A stretch of 64,000 nt of DNA, from positions 930,001 to 994,000 of the forward strand of contig JANFAH010000017.1 of NCBI GenBank assembly GCA_024663395.1, written 5' to 3'. The notes beneath the pieces are model-generated. The model was not told the origin of the DNA. It saw only the letters and a list, made by a program, of their open reading frames with translations, and searched no databases. This DNA comes from Pisolithus tinctorius. Its lineage: Eukaryota > Basidiomycota > Agaricomycetes > Boletales > Pisolithaceae. The position numbers were made by a program, and so were the translations under genes. Of the stretch, positions 35,097 to 45,423 are shown one piece after another (the first letter of the stretch is position 1; the number at the start of each line of letters is the position of its first letter).

Positions 35097-35564
35097 CTAA
35101 TCTCCATAGGGTTCTCCGGTCATGTTGCTGATGGTGGAGTCGTCAAAGTCAAAATTGTTGTTGTACAAGTCATTATCCTCGCTCCCGACGAGGGTACGAT
35201 CATCTACCAGGGTGGGGGTAGCTATTCTGTCCTGTAAAGGATGACGAGGGCGTATGGAAGGGCACTGGGCCTGAGTATGCCCAGGACGAGTGGCGTGACA
35301 AAGGGGACATTCATATAGTCCACAGTTGACACAAATGTGGCCAAGACGGTGGCAGACATAACACGCTTGACAATAGCGTGGATCGGACGGAGTAAGAGGT
35401 CTGTCAAACTCTGTCATGGCGTTCAGCACAGGGGTTGGTGGCAACTGTGCAAGGGTTTCGACAATATTTAACGTGTAGTCAAGTTCTGCACGGGAGATGC
35501 CAAAGGCAGTCTCAGGGTCTACTTCAGATGGGGAGTCGTGGGACTCACAGGGTCGAGGAGGCAT
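35097..35564 (-). CDS. Third frame of element 1: 155-aa Cys/His-rich protein
   Basis: It begins with ATG at 35564, overlapping the end of pol by 20 nt in another frame, and ends at 35097. The middle holds a cysteine/histidine-rich stretch (CQACYVCHRLGHICVNCG, then CPLCHATRPGHTQAQCP) that could bind two zinc ions, reminiscent of doubled zinc knuckles. The ends are acidic (NNNFDFDDSTIS). From memory, related agaricomycete elements carry a comparable small frame after pol. How it is translated (reinitiation, splicing or frameshifting) cannot be told. A nucleic-acid-binding role is inference. The frame is intact. Confidence 0.65.
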   Translation of the reverse strand: MPPRPCESHDSPSEVDPETAFGISRAELDYTLNIVETLAQLPPTPVLNAMTEFDRPLTPSDPRYCQACYVCHRLGHICVNCGLYECPLCHATRPGHTQAQCPSIRPRHPLQDRIATPTLVDDRTLVGSEDNDLYNNNFDFDDSTISNMTGEPYGD

Positions 35565-38500
35565 GAGGTCTATTGGCTCTTCGGAGAGAGCGGGAAGAGT
35601 GGGAGGAGGATGATGGCAACGATGCCGGAGGGGAGGGTGACACGGAGGAAACCGGAGGGGAAGTTGCAGTCGAGGGTCTTCTAGACCCAGGAGGGGGAGG
35701 GGCGATCAACGTAGGGTACTGGTGAACATTATAGATGAGGTCTGCACCTCCAAGGACATCAAAGAGTTTAAGCAAGAGGGGAACTTGCTGGGTGGCGATT
35801 TCATTCAGGATAGTATGAGCGGGGGAAAGAAGGGGATTCTGGCGGTTGACATAATGGGAAAGTTCCTCAAGCCGAAGGGCTTGGATAGTTGCATGATACA
35901 TGAGGTCAAGTGGAGAGTCTTCGTCCACTTCATGGTAAACGGTGCCGATGATGGCAGGATCAGCGATGAAGAGTCGATATGAAGCGATCATTTGATCGCT
36001 AGCAGGTTGTCGTTGTCGACGAGCAAATGGGGTGTGGCAACGAGAAGGTTCTCGAGGATAGGTATAACGGCGAGGTGGCATTTCGAGAGAGATGTTTCTG
36101 ATAGTATGGGTAGAATGTCGAGTGGATCGTTTCTGAGGGGGGAAGTCTTTTGGAAAGCGTTTCTTATATGCAGAGAGCGTATCATCTGCATGTTCAAGGT
36201 GGGCTTCTTTTTGCCACGAGTTTTCGGAAGAAGGGTAACCCTTCCATTTGATTGAGAAGGCGTGTCCGTGGCCAGATCTTTTATGGCCGACTATCGCCTC
36301 AACCTCGTACTCTTCCTCCTCGTTGATAAGGTCAGGCAGAGGAGCCAGGAAGTTTGGTCTGTGAATGTCATTTTCATGATAGGGTGACAAGAGAGAAGTG
36401 TGGAAAACATTATGGATCTTCCATCGCGCGGGGATTGCAAGGCGATACGTAATCAGAGATAGGACATCGGAGATTGTGAAGGGTCCTTCTCGTTTGGGTG
36501 CGAGCTTCCTATTCTCATAGGAACATTTCAAATTTCATGCTTCCAGCCACACCTTATCTCCTTTCTGGAACGGGGTGAAGGGCCACAACGAGTGGTCTTT
36601 CATAGTTTTTCTGGCTAGATCATGGGCCACAAGGGCTTCTTCTCTAGCTTTTCGGAGTTCCTCGAGTCTAGACTCAGCAGCGGGAAGGTGGGTTTCCATG
36701 ATCAGAGATGGAAGGGGTTTCGGTTCATATCCATACATGAGGTAGAATGGAGATTGATGAGTGACGGAGTGTGGGCGATGGTTATGCATGAACTCGGCCA
36801 TTGGTAGGTTGTGCACCCACAAGGTGGGGTCGTTTTGGCAAAAGATGCGGAGATAGGTCTCCACTTCTTGGTTTACGCGTTCTGTTTTTCCATCAGTTTG
36901 TGGGTGGTACGCCATTGACAAGGCGAGGGAGTATCCCAAAAGGGATGCGAGTTCTTTAGCAAATGTAGAAGCAAATTGAGGACCTCGATCCAATATGATT
37001 TTGTCATACAGCCCAAAGCGGGAGTAGACCCTTTTGAAAAACAGTGCTGTGATGTCAGCAGCAGAGGCGGTTTTCTTTGTGGGTGACAAAATTACCCCCT
37101 TTGTAAGCCCATGGTCTACCACGACCAAGAGGGAATCATAACCGTCAGACACGGGTAGGTCGGTGACTAGATCGCAAGAGATTTGTTGGAAGGGATGGGT
37201 CGAGGTGGAGGCAATAGGCATAAGGGGTGGTGTCATGGGGTGAGTATTTACTTTATTTTGCTGGCACACAGCACAGCCTTCAATGTATTTTCGGACAAAG
37301 GATGCGAGTCCAGGCCACCAAAACTCGGAAGAAACGAGTTGTCGGGTTTTCAGGATACCGGGGTGGCCAGCAGAGGGGTGATCATGATGGTTGGACACGA
37401 CGGTCCGATGGAGGATAGGGTCATTGGGGATATACACCCGGTCTTTGTAAAGTAACACTCCACTGTCAAATCTCCAATCAGTGAGATGGGATTTAAATGG
37501 GAGTGGCATGTCGATGTTTTCCATGGCACGAAGTGCCGTTTGGACCACAGGGTCTTTCATGGAGGACAATGCGACTTTCTGAGTGAGATTGGTGTCAATA
37601 AGATTGATGAATAAGGCTTGTGGAAGGAGGGTGACTCCTTTGTTATCTTCGTCATCATCAGGGATATGATCGGGTCGGTGGGAGAGTGCGTCCGGTGCGG
37701 CCAGGTCTTTGCCTGGGACATGTTCTAACTGCAGATCGAAGTCTGCGAGGTCGAGGAGCCAGTGAGCTTGATGACGATTTAAATTCTGAGGGGCCTTGAA
37801 GTACGTCAGGTTTTTATGGTCTGTGAAGACCTTAACCGGGAACGGGGATCCATGGAGATAATGTCTCCAGGATTTCAATGCTCGGATAACTCCAAGTAAC
37901 TCTCTGTCATAGATGTCATAGTTTCGCTCCGCAGGGTTAAATGACTGGGATAGAAAGGCACAGGGTTGCCACTGTCCATTTGAATCTTCTTGAAGGAGGA
38001 TACCTCCTGTTGCATACTTAGACGCATCTGTTGTGATTGCAAATGGTCGAGAGGTGTCTGGCATTCGGAGTGTGGGTTGCACCATGAAGATTCTTTTGAG
38101 AAGATCAAAGGTGTCTTGGCATTTCTTAGACCAACTCCAATCGACCGTTTTCTTAGTGAGGTCGATGAGTGGTCGTGCAATGTCCAAGTAGTAGGGGACA
38201 AATCTTCTGTAAAAGTTTGCGAATCCTAAAAAGGATCACACATCCTTGACCTTCTTTGGGACAGGCCAGTTGGCAATGCCCTGGACTTTGACGGGGTCCA
38301 TGGCGACAGTGTTCTCCTTGAGGATCATTCCGAGGTATTTGACTTCGGTCAGATCAAAGTGACATTTTTCTAATTTTAAGGGAAGGGAGAGTTCCCTCAT
38401 TCTTTCGAGAACACAACAGGTTCTTCGTTTATGTTCTTTGGGGTCATTTGAAAAGATAAGGAGGTCATCCATGTAGACAACCAACCAACCTTCAGCGATC

Positions 38501-39783
38501 ATGTCTCTGAAAGAGTCGTTCATGAATTGCTGGAAGGTGGCAGGGGAGTTACAGAGACGGAAGAACATAACGGTGGGTTCGAAAAGTCCTTTATGCATGA
38601 TAAACGCTGCTTTCCATTGGTCTCCTTCCTTGATGCGGACATTGTTGTAGCCAGACCTGACATCCATCTTCGTGAAGATGGAGGCTCCCTTTAGTTTGTC
38701 TACAAGGTCCAAAATGAGGGGAAGGGGATATGCATCCTTCACCATATTCTTGTTTAGATACCTGTAGTCTTGACAGGGTCGCAGGGAGCCATCCTTTTTT
38801 CCTACGAAGAAGAAGGGGGCAGCTTGGGGAGACTTCGAGGGGCGGATCTTTCCTTCTCGAAGGTTTTCTTCAATAAACTTTTCTGCAGACTCTCGCTCAG
38901 AGGGAGAAAGAGGGTATGCCTTGGCCACCTTGGGGACGAAGTCCTCCACAAGGTTTATGGCATGGTTGTATGGTCATGATGGAGGTAAAACCCCATCGGA
39001 TGGTTTCTCGAAAACTGAGGCGAAATCCTTGTATTCTTCAGGGAGGACAGCCTTCGGTTTCTTCTTATGTTCTTCTTGGGCTAGTTCTGTAGCAGTGGTG
39101 ATCTTTCGGAGAAGGCTATTATTGGGGTTAACCTTCTTGGCTTCCTCGACAAGTTTCCCAACCGACATGATGAAGTGTGCACAGATGGTTTCGTCTTCTG
39201 GTTCTTCATAATCCATGAACTTGTTTATTCCTTTCTTTTCAGCAGGGGACACAAGGTTCACGGTGGGTTCTTCAACGGCAACAGAAGAGATGTTGCATTT
39301 TAATTCTTTTGACCTATCGGTTTTCTCATCAATAGAGAGCATGCCCATCCTCCAGTCCATGACAGGGTTGTTTTCCTGAAGCCAGGGGAGACCTAGAATA
39401 ATGTTTTCCATTCCACAGTTGATGACATGGAAAAAGGACTGGTGAACGAGTCCTTTAACCTTGAAGTAGAGGGTGGCGGAAAATAATATTCTTCCCTTTG
39501 AGTTCTGGGTTCCATTGGCGTTTTTGGCAAGGATGGGTTCGGCGAGGCACTGAGTGGGGATTCGGTGCTTTCGCACAAAACCCCAGTCGATGCAAGAAAT
39601 TTCTGCTCCAGAGTCAACCAGAGCGGTAGTGTTGATGACTTTCAAGGTAGTTTCTGATGCGTAGAGGGAAACTGGGATCTGCATAGTATGTCCTGGTGTA
39701 GACATTACAAGTACAGGTGCAACAGAAACTAAACTGTCCTTAGTTTGGGGAACATCTGGCGTCAACACAGAGTTCCCATTCAA
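35545..39783 (-). pseudogene. pol polyprotein of element 1, interrupted by three TGA
   Basis: All pieces lie in one frame: protease (ALVDSGAEISCID, near 39.60 kb); reverse transcriptase with [11 protein letters not shown] near 38.47 kb; RNase H (FAITTDASKYATGGILL, near 38.0 kb); integrase with an H/H..C/C zinc motif (HDHPSAGHPGI, CAVCQQ) and D, D, E residues (SCDLVTDLP, LDRGPQFAS, KTERVNQE; 37.2-36.87 kb); and a chromodomain (YEVEAIVGHKRSG, FSIKWKGYPSSENSW; 36.33-36.15 kb). In-frame TGA at 38974-38976, 38236-38238 and 36535-36537 each sit where Arg (CGA) fits the family ([27 protein letters not shown]). The pol end at 35545 is followed by the third frame. Catalytic motifs are intact, so only these stops and the gag/pol junction block translation. 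Confidence 0.9.
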
Positions 39784-40898
39784 AAATCCTTCCCAAGAGC
39801 TCTAGCGATGTTAACCAGAGCAATGGATGGACCAGCGGCTTTTTCTTCATCATCGCTTTCTTCTACTTCCACAATTTTGCGGATTTTCTTGACTTTCTTT
39901 TGGGGAGTTTTCCCCTTGTCTGGACATTCCCGAGAGAGGTGTCCTTTGTTTCCGCAACCGAAACATCTTCCTTCTTTGATGTGTCAGTCTCGTTCTTCTT
40001 TGGAGAGTCTAACTCCATCCATGTCCATAGCGTTTGGATCTTTTTCTTCAGCAAAATTGTTCCTAGGGTGGAACATTTTCTTTTCTTTTCTTCCCGAGAT
40101 TTCATTGACTTTTCTCCACTTGGCGTCAAACTTCTGTGCCTGGGTGTACCACCCTTCGATCTTAGTGGGGGTGGTTTCCATCATGTGGATTCGGTTCGCG
40201 ATGAAAGGTTTGAGTCCTTGTGAGAAGAACTCGATCAAGGCGACGTCTTCCATGATGGTAGAGTCAGCAGCGGCGGTTCGGAAATCAGTGATATATTGCT
40301 CGACCGATTCTTTCTGCTTTAGGGTATGTAGCTTGGTGATGGCAGTACCTGCGGTGTCTGCGGAGGTGAAAGATTCTTTGAAACTTTTTGTAAAATCAGC
40401 GAAGGTGCCAAAGCTCAGGGGGTTCTTTTCCAGAGATACCTTCTGGAAGGTGGCAGCCCAGGAGCAGGCGACACCCTTCTTCATGTACAACAATGCATAA
40501 ATGACCTTTTTGGTGTCGGTGTCATACAGTTCTTCGTTTACCAAAAGGTAGGTTTGTACAGAGTACATCCAACTCATGGCATTCTTCTGGTCTCCATCAA
40601 ATTCAGAGGGAGCACCGATCTTCAATTCTGTGGGTTTGACTCCAGTAGAGGCAGTCATTCCCTTTGATGATGAACCAGACATCATATTCAGTGGTGGGGT
40701 CGGGGGTGTAGGAAGTGTGGCGGGTACAGGTGGGATTGGAGTACTGAGTGATGCGAGAGAATGGGTGAAAAGATTCGAGAGGATACCAGAGGTAAAGCCT
40801 CTATCTGGTTGTTCAGGTTCATTGGAGGAGGTGTCAGTGACAGTGCTCTCCTGTTCTTCATCAGATGACGATTCTTCATGAGTGGGTCGCAACGGCAC
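39780..40898 (-). pseudogene. gag of element 1, with one TGA before the zinc knuckle
   Basis: The start is ATG at 40898 (MPLRPTHEESSSDEE). The acidic, Ser-rich N-terminus is followed by a retrotransposon Gag core (SYPTLV-type region with MSWMYSVQTYLLVNEE and YITDFRTAAADSTI). A TGA at 39984-39986 ends the first frame after LSKEERD; reading on gives a CCHC knuckle (RCFGCGNKGHLSRECP, about 39.97-39.93 kb), which the capsid protein needs to bind RNA. Arg (CGA) at the TGA would restore the frame. The frame finally stops at 39780-39782, inside a run of five T on the coding strand; pol continues in the -1 frame from there. Confidence 0.85.
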
Positions 40899-40965
40899 CC
40901 AACATCAGTTGTTTCGGGGGTTCATGGTGGTGCACTAAGCAGTGACCATTTTGGCCAAAGGCTGT

Positions 40966-40976
40966 AGACTTGAGCT
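40966..40976 (-). promoter_or_regulatory. Self-priming primer-binding site of element 1
   Basis: Two nucleotides inside the 5' LTR, the minus strand reads AGCTCAAGTCT. Its exact complement AGACTTGAGCT lies in the LTR (41168 down to 41158), 28 nt downstream of a TATA-like box, where the transcript should begin. This is the arrangement known for Tf1/sushi-type elements, whose mRNA 5' end primes reverse transcription. No tRNA needs to be invoked. Confidence 0.7.
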
Positions 40977-40978
40977 TT

Positions 40979-41430
40979 TGTTACACTCGACCGAAGTCAA
41001 GACGTAGGGAGAGCTTGAATCGCAGACTAAGGTTTCTACTGAGCAACGGCTGCAGTAACCTCTGTAAACGACAGAGGATTTAGGGCAACGCCGGCAAGAG
41101 TGGTCCTTGTTAAGGACACTGAGGGCAAAGTTCTGAGAACGCTGTGTATGATTGAGCAGCTCAAGTCTGAGTCTCCAGGACTTGAGCTGACGGTCTAAAT
41201 ACTACAAGAAGAGGACCATGAGGCGTCCACATGTACTTGAGGTAACTACGCCATTGGTTGAACAATGACGACACATGTCCTAAGCATGTAACGAGCTAGT
41301 AACGCTAGTGGTGGGAATAGAGAGCTGTCGGATCACAGAGAAGACAGCTTCAAAAGGAAACTAAGTCCAACGGATCACAAGCAAAGTAAACATACAACAG
41401 AAAAGGAAACGTTAGGGGTGAAATGTAACA
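40979..41430 (-). repeat. 5' LTR of element 1
   Basis: 452 bp. It contains an inverted repeat AGCTCAAGTC (41158-41167) / GACTTGAGCT (41179-41188) just upstream of and overlapping the presumed transcription start. Confidence 0.95.
41196..41201 (-). promoter_or_regulatory. TATA-like box in the 5' LTR of element 1
   Basis: Minus strand TATTTA, 28-33 nt upstream of 41168, the start predicted from the self-priming complementarity. The two independent clues agree. Confidence 0.55.
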
Positions 41431-41435
41431 CCCTC

Positions 41436-41600
41436 CCTCCCCTCTGGCAAGCAGTGGAATGTCCCACAACAGCCTCTAAGGCTACATTGGGACATCCCTC
41501 CCCCCCTCTGGCAAGTAGTGGGATGTCCCATGACAGCTTCTAAGGCTACATTGAGACATCCCACCTCCCTGTCTGGCAAGATGTCCCACAACACCCTCCA
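41436..41600 (+). repeat. Palindromic satellite, part 3 (right of the retroelement)
   Basis: Continuation of the GGGATGTCCC array split by element 1. It ends in a shortened unit, followed by the CAGACCATTTGCATGA spacer also seen at 34.14 kb. Confidence 0.8.
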
Positions 41601-41639
41601 CATCACACAAGGCCAAAATGCTATCAGACCATTTGCATG

Positions 41640-41775
41640 ATCACAGGAGGCATGCATGGAGAACCTCCAAGCAAGTGGGTGGAATCTCCATGCAAGTGTG
41701 GAAAATCACCAAGTGGGTTGGGAGAATCTCCAAGCAGGTATAGGGAATCTCCATCTAACTGTGGAGAAGTGACAT
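41640..41775 (+). repeat. Short decayed array of GGAGAATCTCCA-type units
   Basis: About five imperfect units of 24-28 bp (AGAACCTCCAAGCAAGTGGG, GGAATCTCCATGCAAGTGTG), related in core to the 21-bp arrays. The following 280 bases show nothing recognisable. Confidence 0.6.
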
Positions 41776-42056
41776 TTAGCATAAACAATTGTGTTTTTGC
41801 AAGTATTGTGTGTTCTTCTCATGCAAAATTCCACTTTCTGATAAGATAAGCATATGGTCATGATTGTACAATCAGGGGCTACAACTTTTATTATGATGAC
41901 ATCACTCCATTTACACTTCCTGGGGTGGTAATGTAGTACCAGTACTGGCTATAGTAGTTATTAGTGTTGTGTAGTGTAGGCTATGCTACACTTTGGTAGT
42001 GCACATTTTTGACTACCATTGACTACAAAAAGTGTAGCATTAAGTGGTAGTGGTCA

Positions 42057-42370
42057 AGTCACATGACAAAGAATCACATGATGCAAGGTCATGTGCAGCG
42101 ATCACATGACCTATTATATAATGGTCACGTGTCCCAATGTGGTCCGAATGTGGCGCTACCCAGATCACGTGATGGGCAGTCACATGACTAGTACTGCCCA
42201 TGGTCCTGTGACCCGAGATCATGTGACAGAGAGTCACGGAGCGAGATGGTTGTTCAGTCACGTGATTGGAGGGGTTTACCACGTGATCTTATTAGTCATG
42301 TGTAGGCGCAAACCCCAGGTCACGTGACTGAAGTTACCTCATGTTCAACACTGTGAACCTGGCACATGAC
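42057..42370. promoter_or_regulatory. Cluster of TCACGTGA / TCACATGA palindromes
   Basis: About 13 copies of a motif centred on CACGTG or its CpG-decayed form CACATG/CATGTG lie in 310 bp: for example near 42058, 42073, 42089, 42101, 42124, 42164, 42179, 42218, 42257, 42278, 42295, 42319 and 42362. The best is the perfect palindrome GTCACGTGAC (42319-42328). CACGTG is the classic E-box for bHLH factors such as yeast Cbf1. Spacing is irregular, so this is not a simple tandem repeat. It may be a factor-binding array or a decayed repeat. Confidence 0.55.
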
Positions 42371-42560
42371 TAAACTGCCCCTGAATGCATGCTGTTCCAG
42401 ATTGTGGCTGTGCTACAACATCAATCATGTTACTACTCATTCATTCCTTGATGGAATGGTCTGTATTTCGGTAGGTGAACCAGTCTACATAGTATCTACA
42501 TTATGTCCAAAAATCAACCAATCAAAATCTCTGGATTCTGGGATATACAAGAATTGAAAA

Positions 42561-42809
42561 ATGCCAGAAAGCATCACACCATGCATCCCTCACTGGGTGC
42601 ATGCCATATTTAATACCTCAACTGGATTCCCCATGGCTACATCCATCTATTTGCAAGATTTCAGGGCAGTCCATTGGGAATTGAGTGAACAGGAAGCCAA
42701 TTACATATCCCAGATGCGTGGGAAAACCCCAAAAAGCGCAAATAAAATAGTGGAGATTGCCAAAACATATCAAAAACATTTCATTGCTCACTCTCCAGTG
42801 GGACTATGA
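42561..42809 (+). CDS. Hypothetical fragment, 82 aa
   Basis: This frame (FPMATSIYLQDFRAVHWELS, then EQEANYISQMRGKTPKSANK) looks protein-like but short. I do not recognise it. It may be one exon of a degraded transposon gene; no splice partners were found. The rest of 42371-43683 holds nothing I can assign except the short repeat near 43.1 kb shared with 29.6 kb. Confidence 0.2.
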   Translation: MPESITPCIPHWVHAIFNTSTGFPMATSIYLQDFRAVHWELSEQEANYISQMRGKTPKSANKIVEIAKTYQKHFIAHSPVGL

Positions 42810-43683
42810 CTACCAGAATTGAGGTGTGACATGGTGGACCCCTCTGTAGTGTAAGTTGTCCAGAGACCTCATTTGGGTTGACGTTCAGGTCTTAGCTCTA
42901 AAGTCTCCAATCCTATTCTTCTCCTTCAAGTGACAGTAGGGTAATCTGAAAGAAACCCTGAGGTCTTAATTACATCTGACATCTGGTAACTACAGGACAG
43001 ACTTTCCCAGCCAATCAGATCTGCCTTTTGTCTTGACAGTTTTTAATTTCCACAGTAACTATCATTTGGGAGTCTTGCCAAAGCACACTCCTGGCGGAAC
43101 TATGATTCTCCACGGCCCAACTTGGGCAACACCAGCTTCCCGAGTTTGTCATCCCCTCCCTTCTTGCCCTCTCCTTCTCACCTATGCCAAGCTACCACTG
43201 CTGAAACCAGGACCAGAAAACCGTGGATTCGGGGACGAGTTCGAATAATACAAGGACAGGTAGTATGAAGCTAGCAGCAGTGACATACATGACAAAACAC
43301 GTACCATCTACGTTCCGTGCTGATGCACGGGTTTGCAGATTTGTGACTGACTGGCTGCGTCCATCATCCACATCTCTTTACCAGCGCTGAAGATCCAACC
43401 ACTCTCCCCACACCCGGCTTCATGTGTCTCTGATCAAGCAAAGCAGGTACAGGTCTCGATGATGGTCACATACCAACGTAGTTCCACTTCCCCTGATAAT
43501 GGACCCAGAACCACTCGACATGATGGCACACTCAAGTCTTGTGATCCCCAGTTGTTTATGTGCTTGTGCAATTGGATGAGGTGGGGGGCTCCGGTTGTCT
43601 TACCTCTGACAGCTCTAGACCTGATCCCAGCCTCCGCCGTCGTTATTATCTTGAGGTTGACGTCGTGGTGCTGGAAATACTTG

Positions 43684-44977
43684 TCATAAATGCAGTAGCA
43701 GTTCTACCTCATCATCCTGATCGTCTTCTTTCCTATTCCCTTCATCTGCGGCCTCCTGATTCCCATCGATACTCCGCTTCGTACTGCGCCGCATTGAAGA
43801 AAATACCGCTTGCACATGCTCTCGTTCGAAGTGCTGCATTGGTATTGAGTTCGAGTTCACATTTATGCTATCAAGTGACTTAAAAGTGGCTGATTCCGAG
43901 TCTGAGTCTGAGTCTGTGATGGAGATCGTGATGTCAGCCATGTCAAGTTCCTCCTGTTCCTCATCTTCAATGTTGTCGGACGAGGCCCTGGGAAGCTGTT
44001 GCAGTGGGAAGACGACAAAGGCGTATCAGGATGGGGTTGAGTGGGTATATGCGTAGGTACCGGTATGGGAGGGATATCTGTCCCGTGTAGTCCTGCCATA
44101 GTCAGGTTGACATCTGGTGTTGGGGTGTTGCTTCTGCGTGCAAGCGGGGTGTCTGTCTCGTATAGTCCTGTCATACCCAGGTTAGTAGCTTCTGGGGTTG
44201 GAGCATTGATTCTATGTACGGGCAGGATCTCATCGACAGGTCTCACAGTAGAAAGGCTGGTAAATTCGGGAGTTGGGGAGCCCTTTCCGTGGGTCGATGG
44301 GGGATCGTCGGAAGTGACGGAAAGGGTAACTTTAGGGAAGCTGTAGGCGAAAAGGGTATCCGCACACTGCAAAAAACAGGGCATGAATAAAATGTGGCAC
44401 ACCTGGGGAGTCGCGCAATACTTCCATCACCACTGCTATGGTTGATTGGATCCGGGTACCAAGGTCTAATTTTCTTGTATACTCGGTCAGTATATGTATA
44501 GGGAATGTCAAAGGCCACGATGGCAGACCGCCTGCTCTTAATAGCACTCACAGGTCGTAGTTATTCTGCAAGAGCAAGTTCTCTGCATTGCCGTCAGGTT
44601 CAGGTTCTGAAGGTCGGTGCGGCGTCTTATAAATGGTGGGTGTGTTGTATCTAGTGCGGAGGCTTTCGCTGTGGATGGGAGTCATAGGAGGGACGACCCA
44701 TCGGTCTTTGGCTGGACTAGTACATGGACGTGGACTGGTGGAATGTCCGCGGATGCAACGCTCGCAGCAAATCCCTTCGGAGCGGGTCAAACCCTGCATC
44801 GTCCTCGGCGAGCTCTGAGATCAGTGATTCCGCTGACCCTCTGACTGTCCTCGTCGTCCTCGGAGTCGTCGGAAGGCTCCAAGTTTTCAATGTCTGTTGC
44901 AAGATTCCATCATCCCTCGGCTTGTCCCGGCTGACCCACAACATGCGAGAGGAGCTCGGCATTTGGGATGCCGTCAT
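43684..44977 (-). pseudogene. Possible low-copy gene, unrecognised, frames discontinuous
   Basis: Minus-strand fragments follow one another: 44977-44717 (MTASQMPSSSRMLWVSRDK, then SLISELAEDDAGFDPLRRDL), 44799-44548 (DRWVVPPMTPIHSESLRT), about 44547-44396 (GLPSWPLTFPIHILTEYTRK, then STIAVVMEVLRDSP), then after a 36-nt possible intron 44360-43863 (DTLFAYSFPKVTLSVTSDDP, then low-complexity Thr/Pro) and 43941-43684 (DSDSDSESATFKSLDS). Frames do not join cleanly with the introns I can see, so it may be broken. The stretch keeps many CpG, unlike its surroundings, which argues for a host gene or a young sequence. The product is unknown. Confidence 0.35.
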
Positions 44978-45150
44978 GGCGTGCGCCTGGCTGCATTCCA
45001 GGGGATATCAGCAGTAGAAAGGAAACCACAGGAAGCAATCGTCTCAATGGAGATGGACTACGTGAAGGATCTGCAACTTATTGTGGAGGTAAGTCTAGAT
45101 TCTACCTCACCCGTCGACTTCGACGTTGAAAGCTCTTCTACTCGAGTCTA

Positions 45151-45423
45151 ATGGATACGCTTCGAGAAGTTTCAACTTCGGTGCCATTTCCCAATATCGA
45201 GGATATCCTTCATTCGAGCACGGTGCGTTCTTTTAAATATGACTGGCTCCCAGCTCACCCCACATCTTCCAGGCATTCCTGTCTACCTCTGGAGGAGCGA
45301 CAGCATGCATTCGGACGCTACGTAGACCGGGTAGGAAACACGTTAGACGCTCACATGCCTCAATGCGAGTGTATCTGGTTCGTTGTGTTGCCTGATGGCA
45401 GGGCGAGCGCGTTGACTAACTGA
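45151..45423 (+). CDS. Possible exon of an unrecognised gene
   Basis: The 90-aa frame (FKYDWLPAHPTSSRHSCLPL, then CECIWFVVLPDGRASALTN) continues, after a stop, into QANAGKVLQPLRDTNQELSA. Together with 45.78-45.89 kb (ALAYAEHILEEVNETI) it might be a spliced plus-strand gene divergent from the one at 45-43.7 kb. It is CpG-containing. I recognise no family. The rest of 45424-46129 shows nothing more. Confidence 0.25.
   Translation: MDTLREVSTSVPFPNIEDILHSSTVRSFKYDWLPAHPTSSRHSCLPLEERQHAFGRYVDRVGNTLDAHMPQCECIWFVVLPDGRASALTN

Larger units (their letters stand above)
34608..41430 (-). mobile_element. Ty3/gypsy chromodomain retrotransposon, complete, minus strand
   Basis: Two 452-bp LTRs (34608-35059 and 40979-41430) with TGTTACA..TGTAACA ends enclose gag, pol and a third small frame, and CCCTC (34603-34607, 41431-41435) is duplicated at the insertion site in the satellite. 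The LTRs differ at six positions (about 1.3%), all CpG transitions, so the insertion is fairly recent. Domain order is Gag, CCHC knuckle, protease, reverse transcriptase, RNase H, integrase, chromodomain: a chromovirus-type element. Four internal TGA stops and a gag/pol frame change make it non-autonomous now, unless readthrough occurs. Confidence 0.95.

Noticed and set aside
43865..44346. Forward frames 43865-44056 and 44041-44346
   Set aside because: Opposite the longer minus-strand fragments, with Ser/Thr low complexity on either strand; no independent support.
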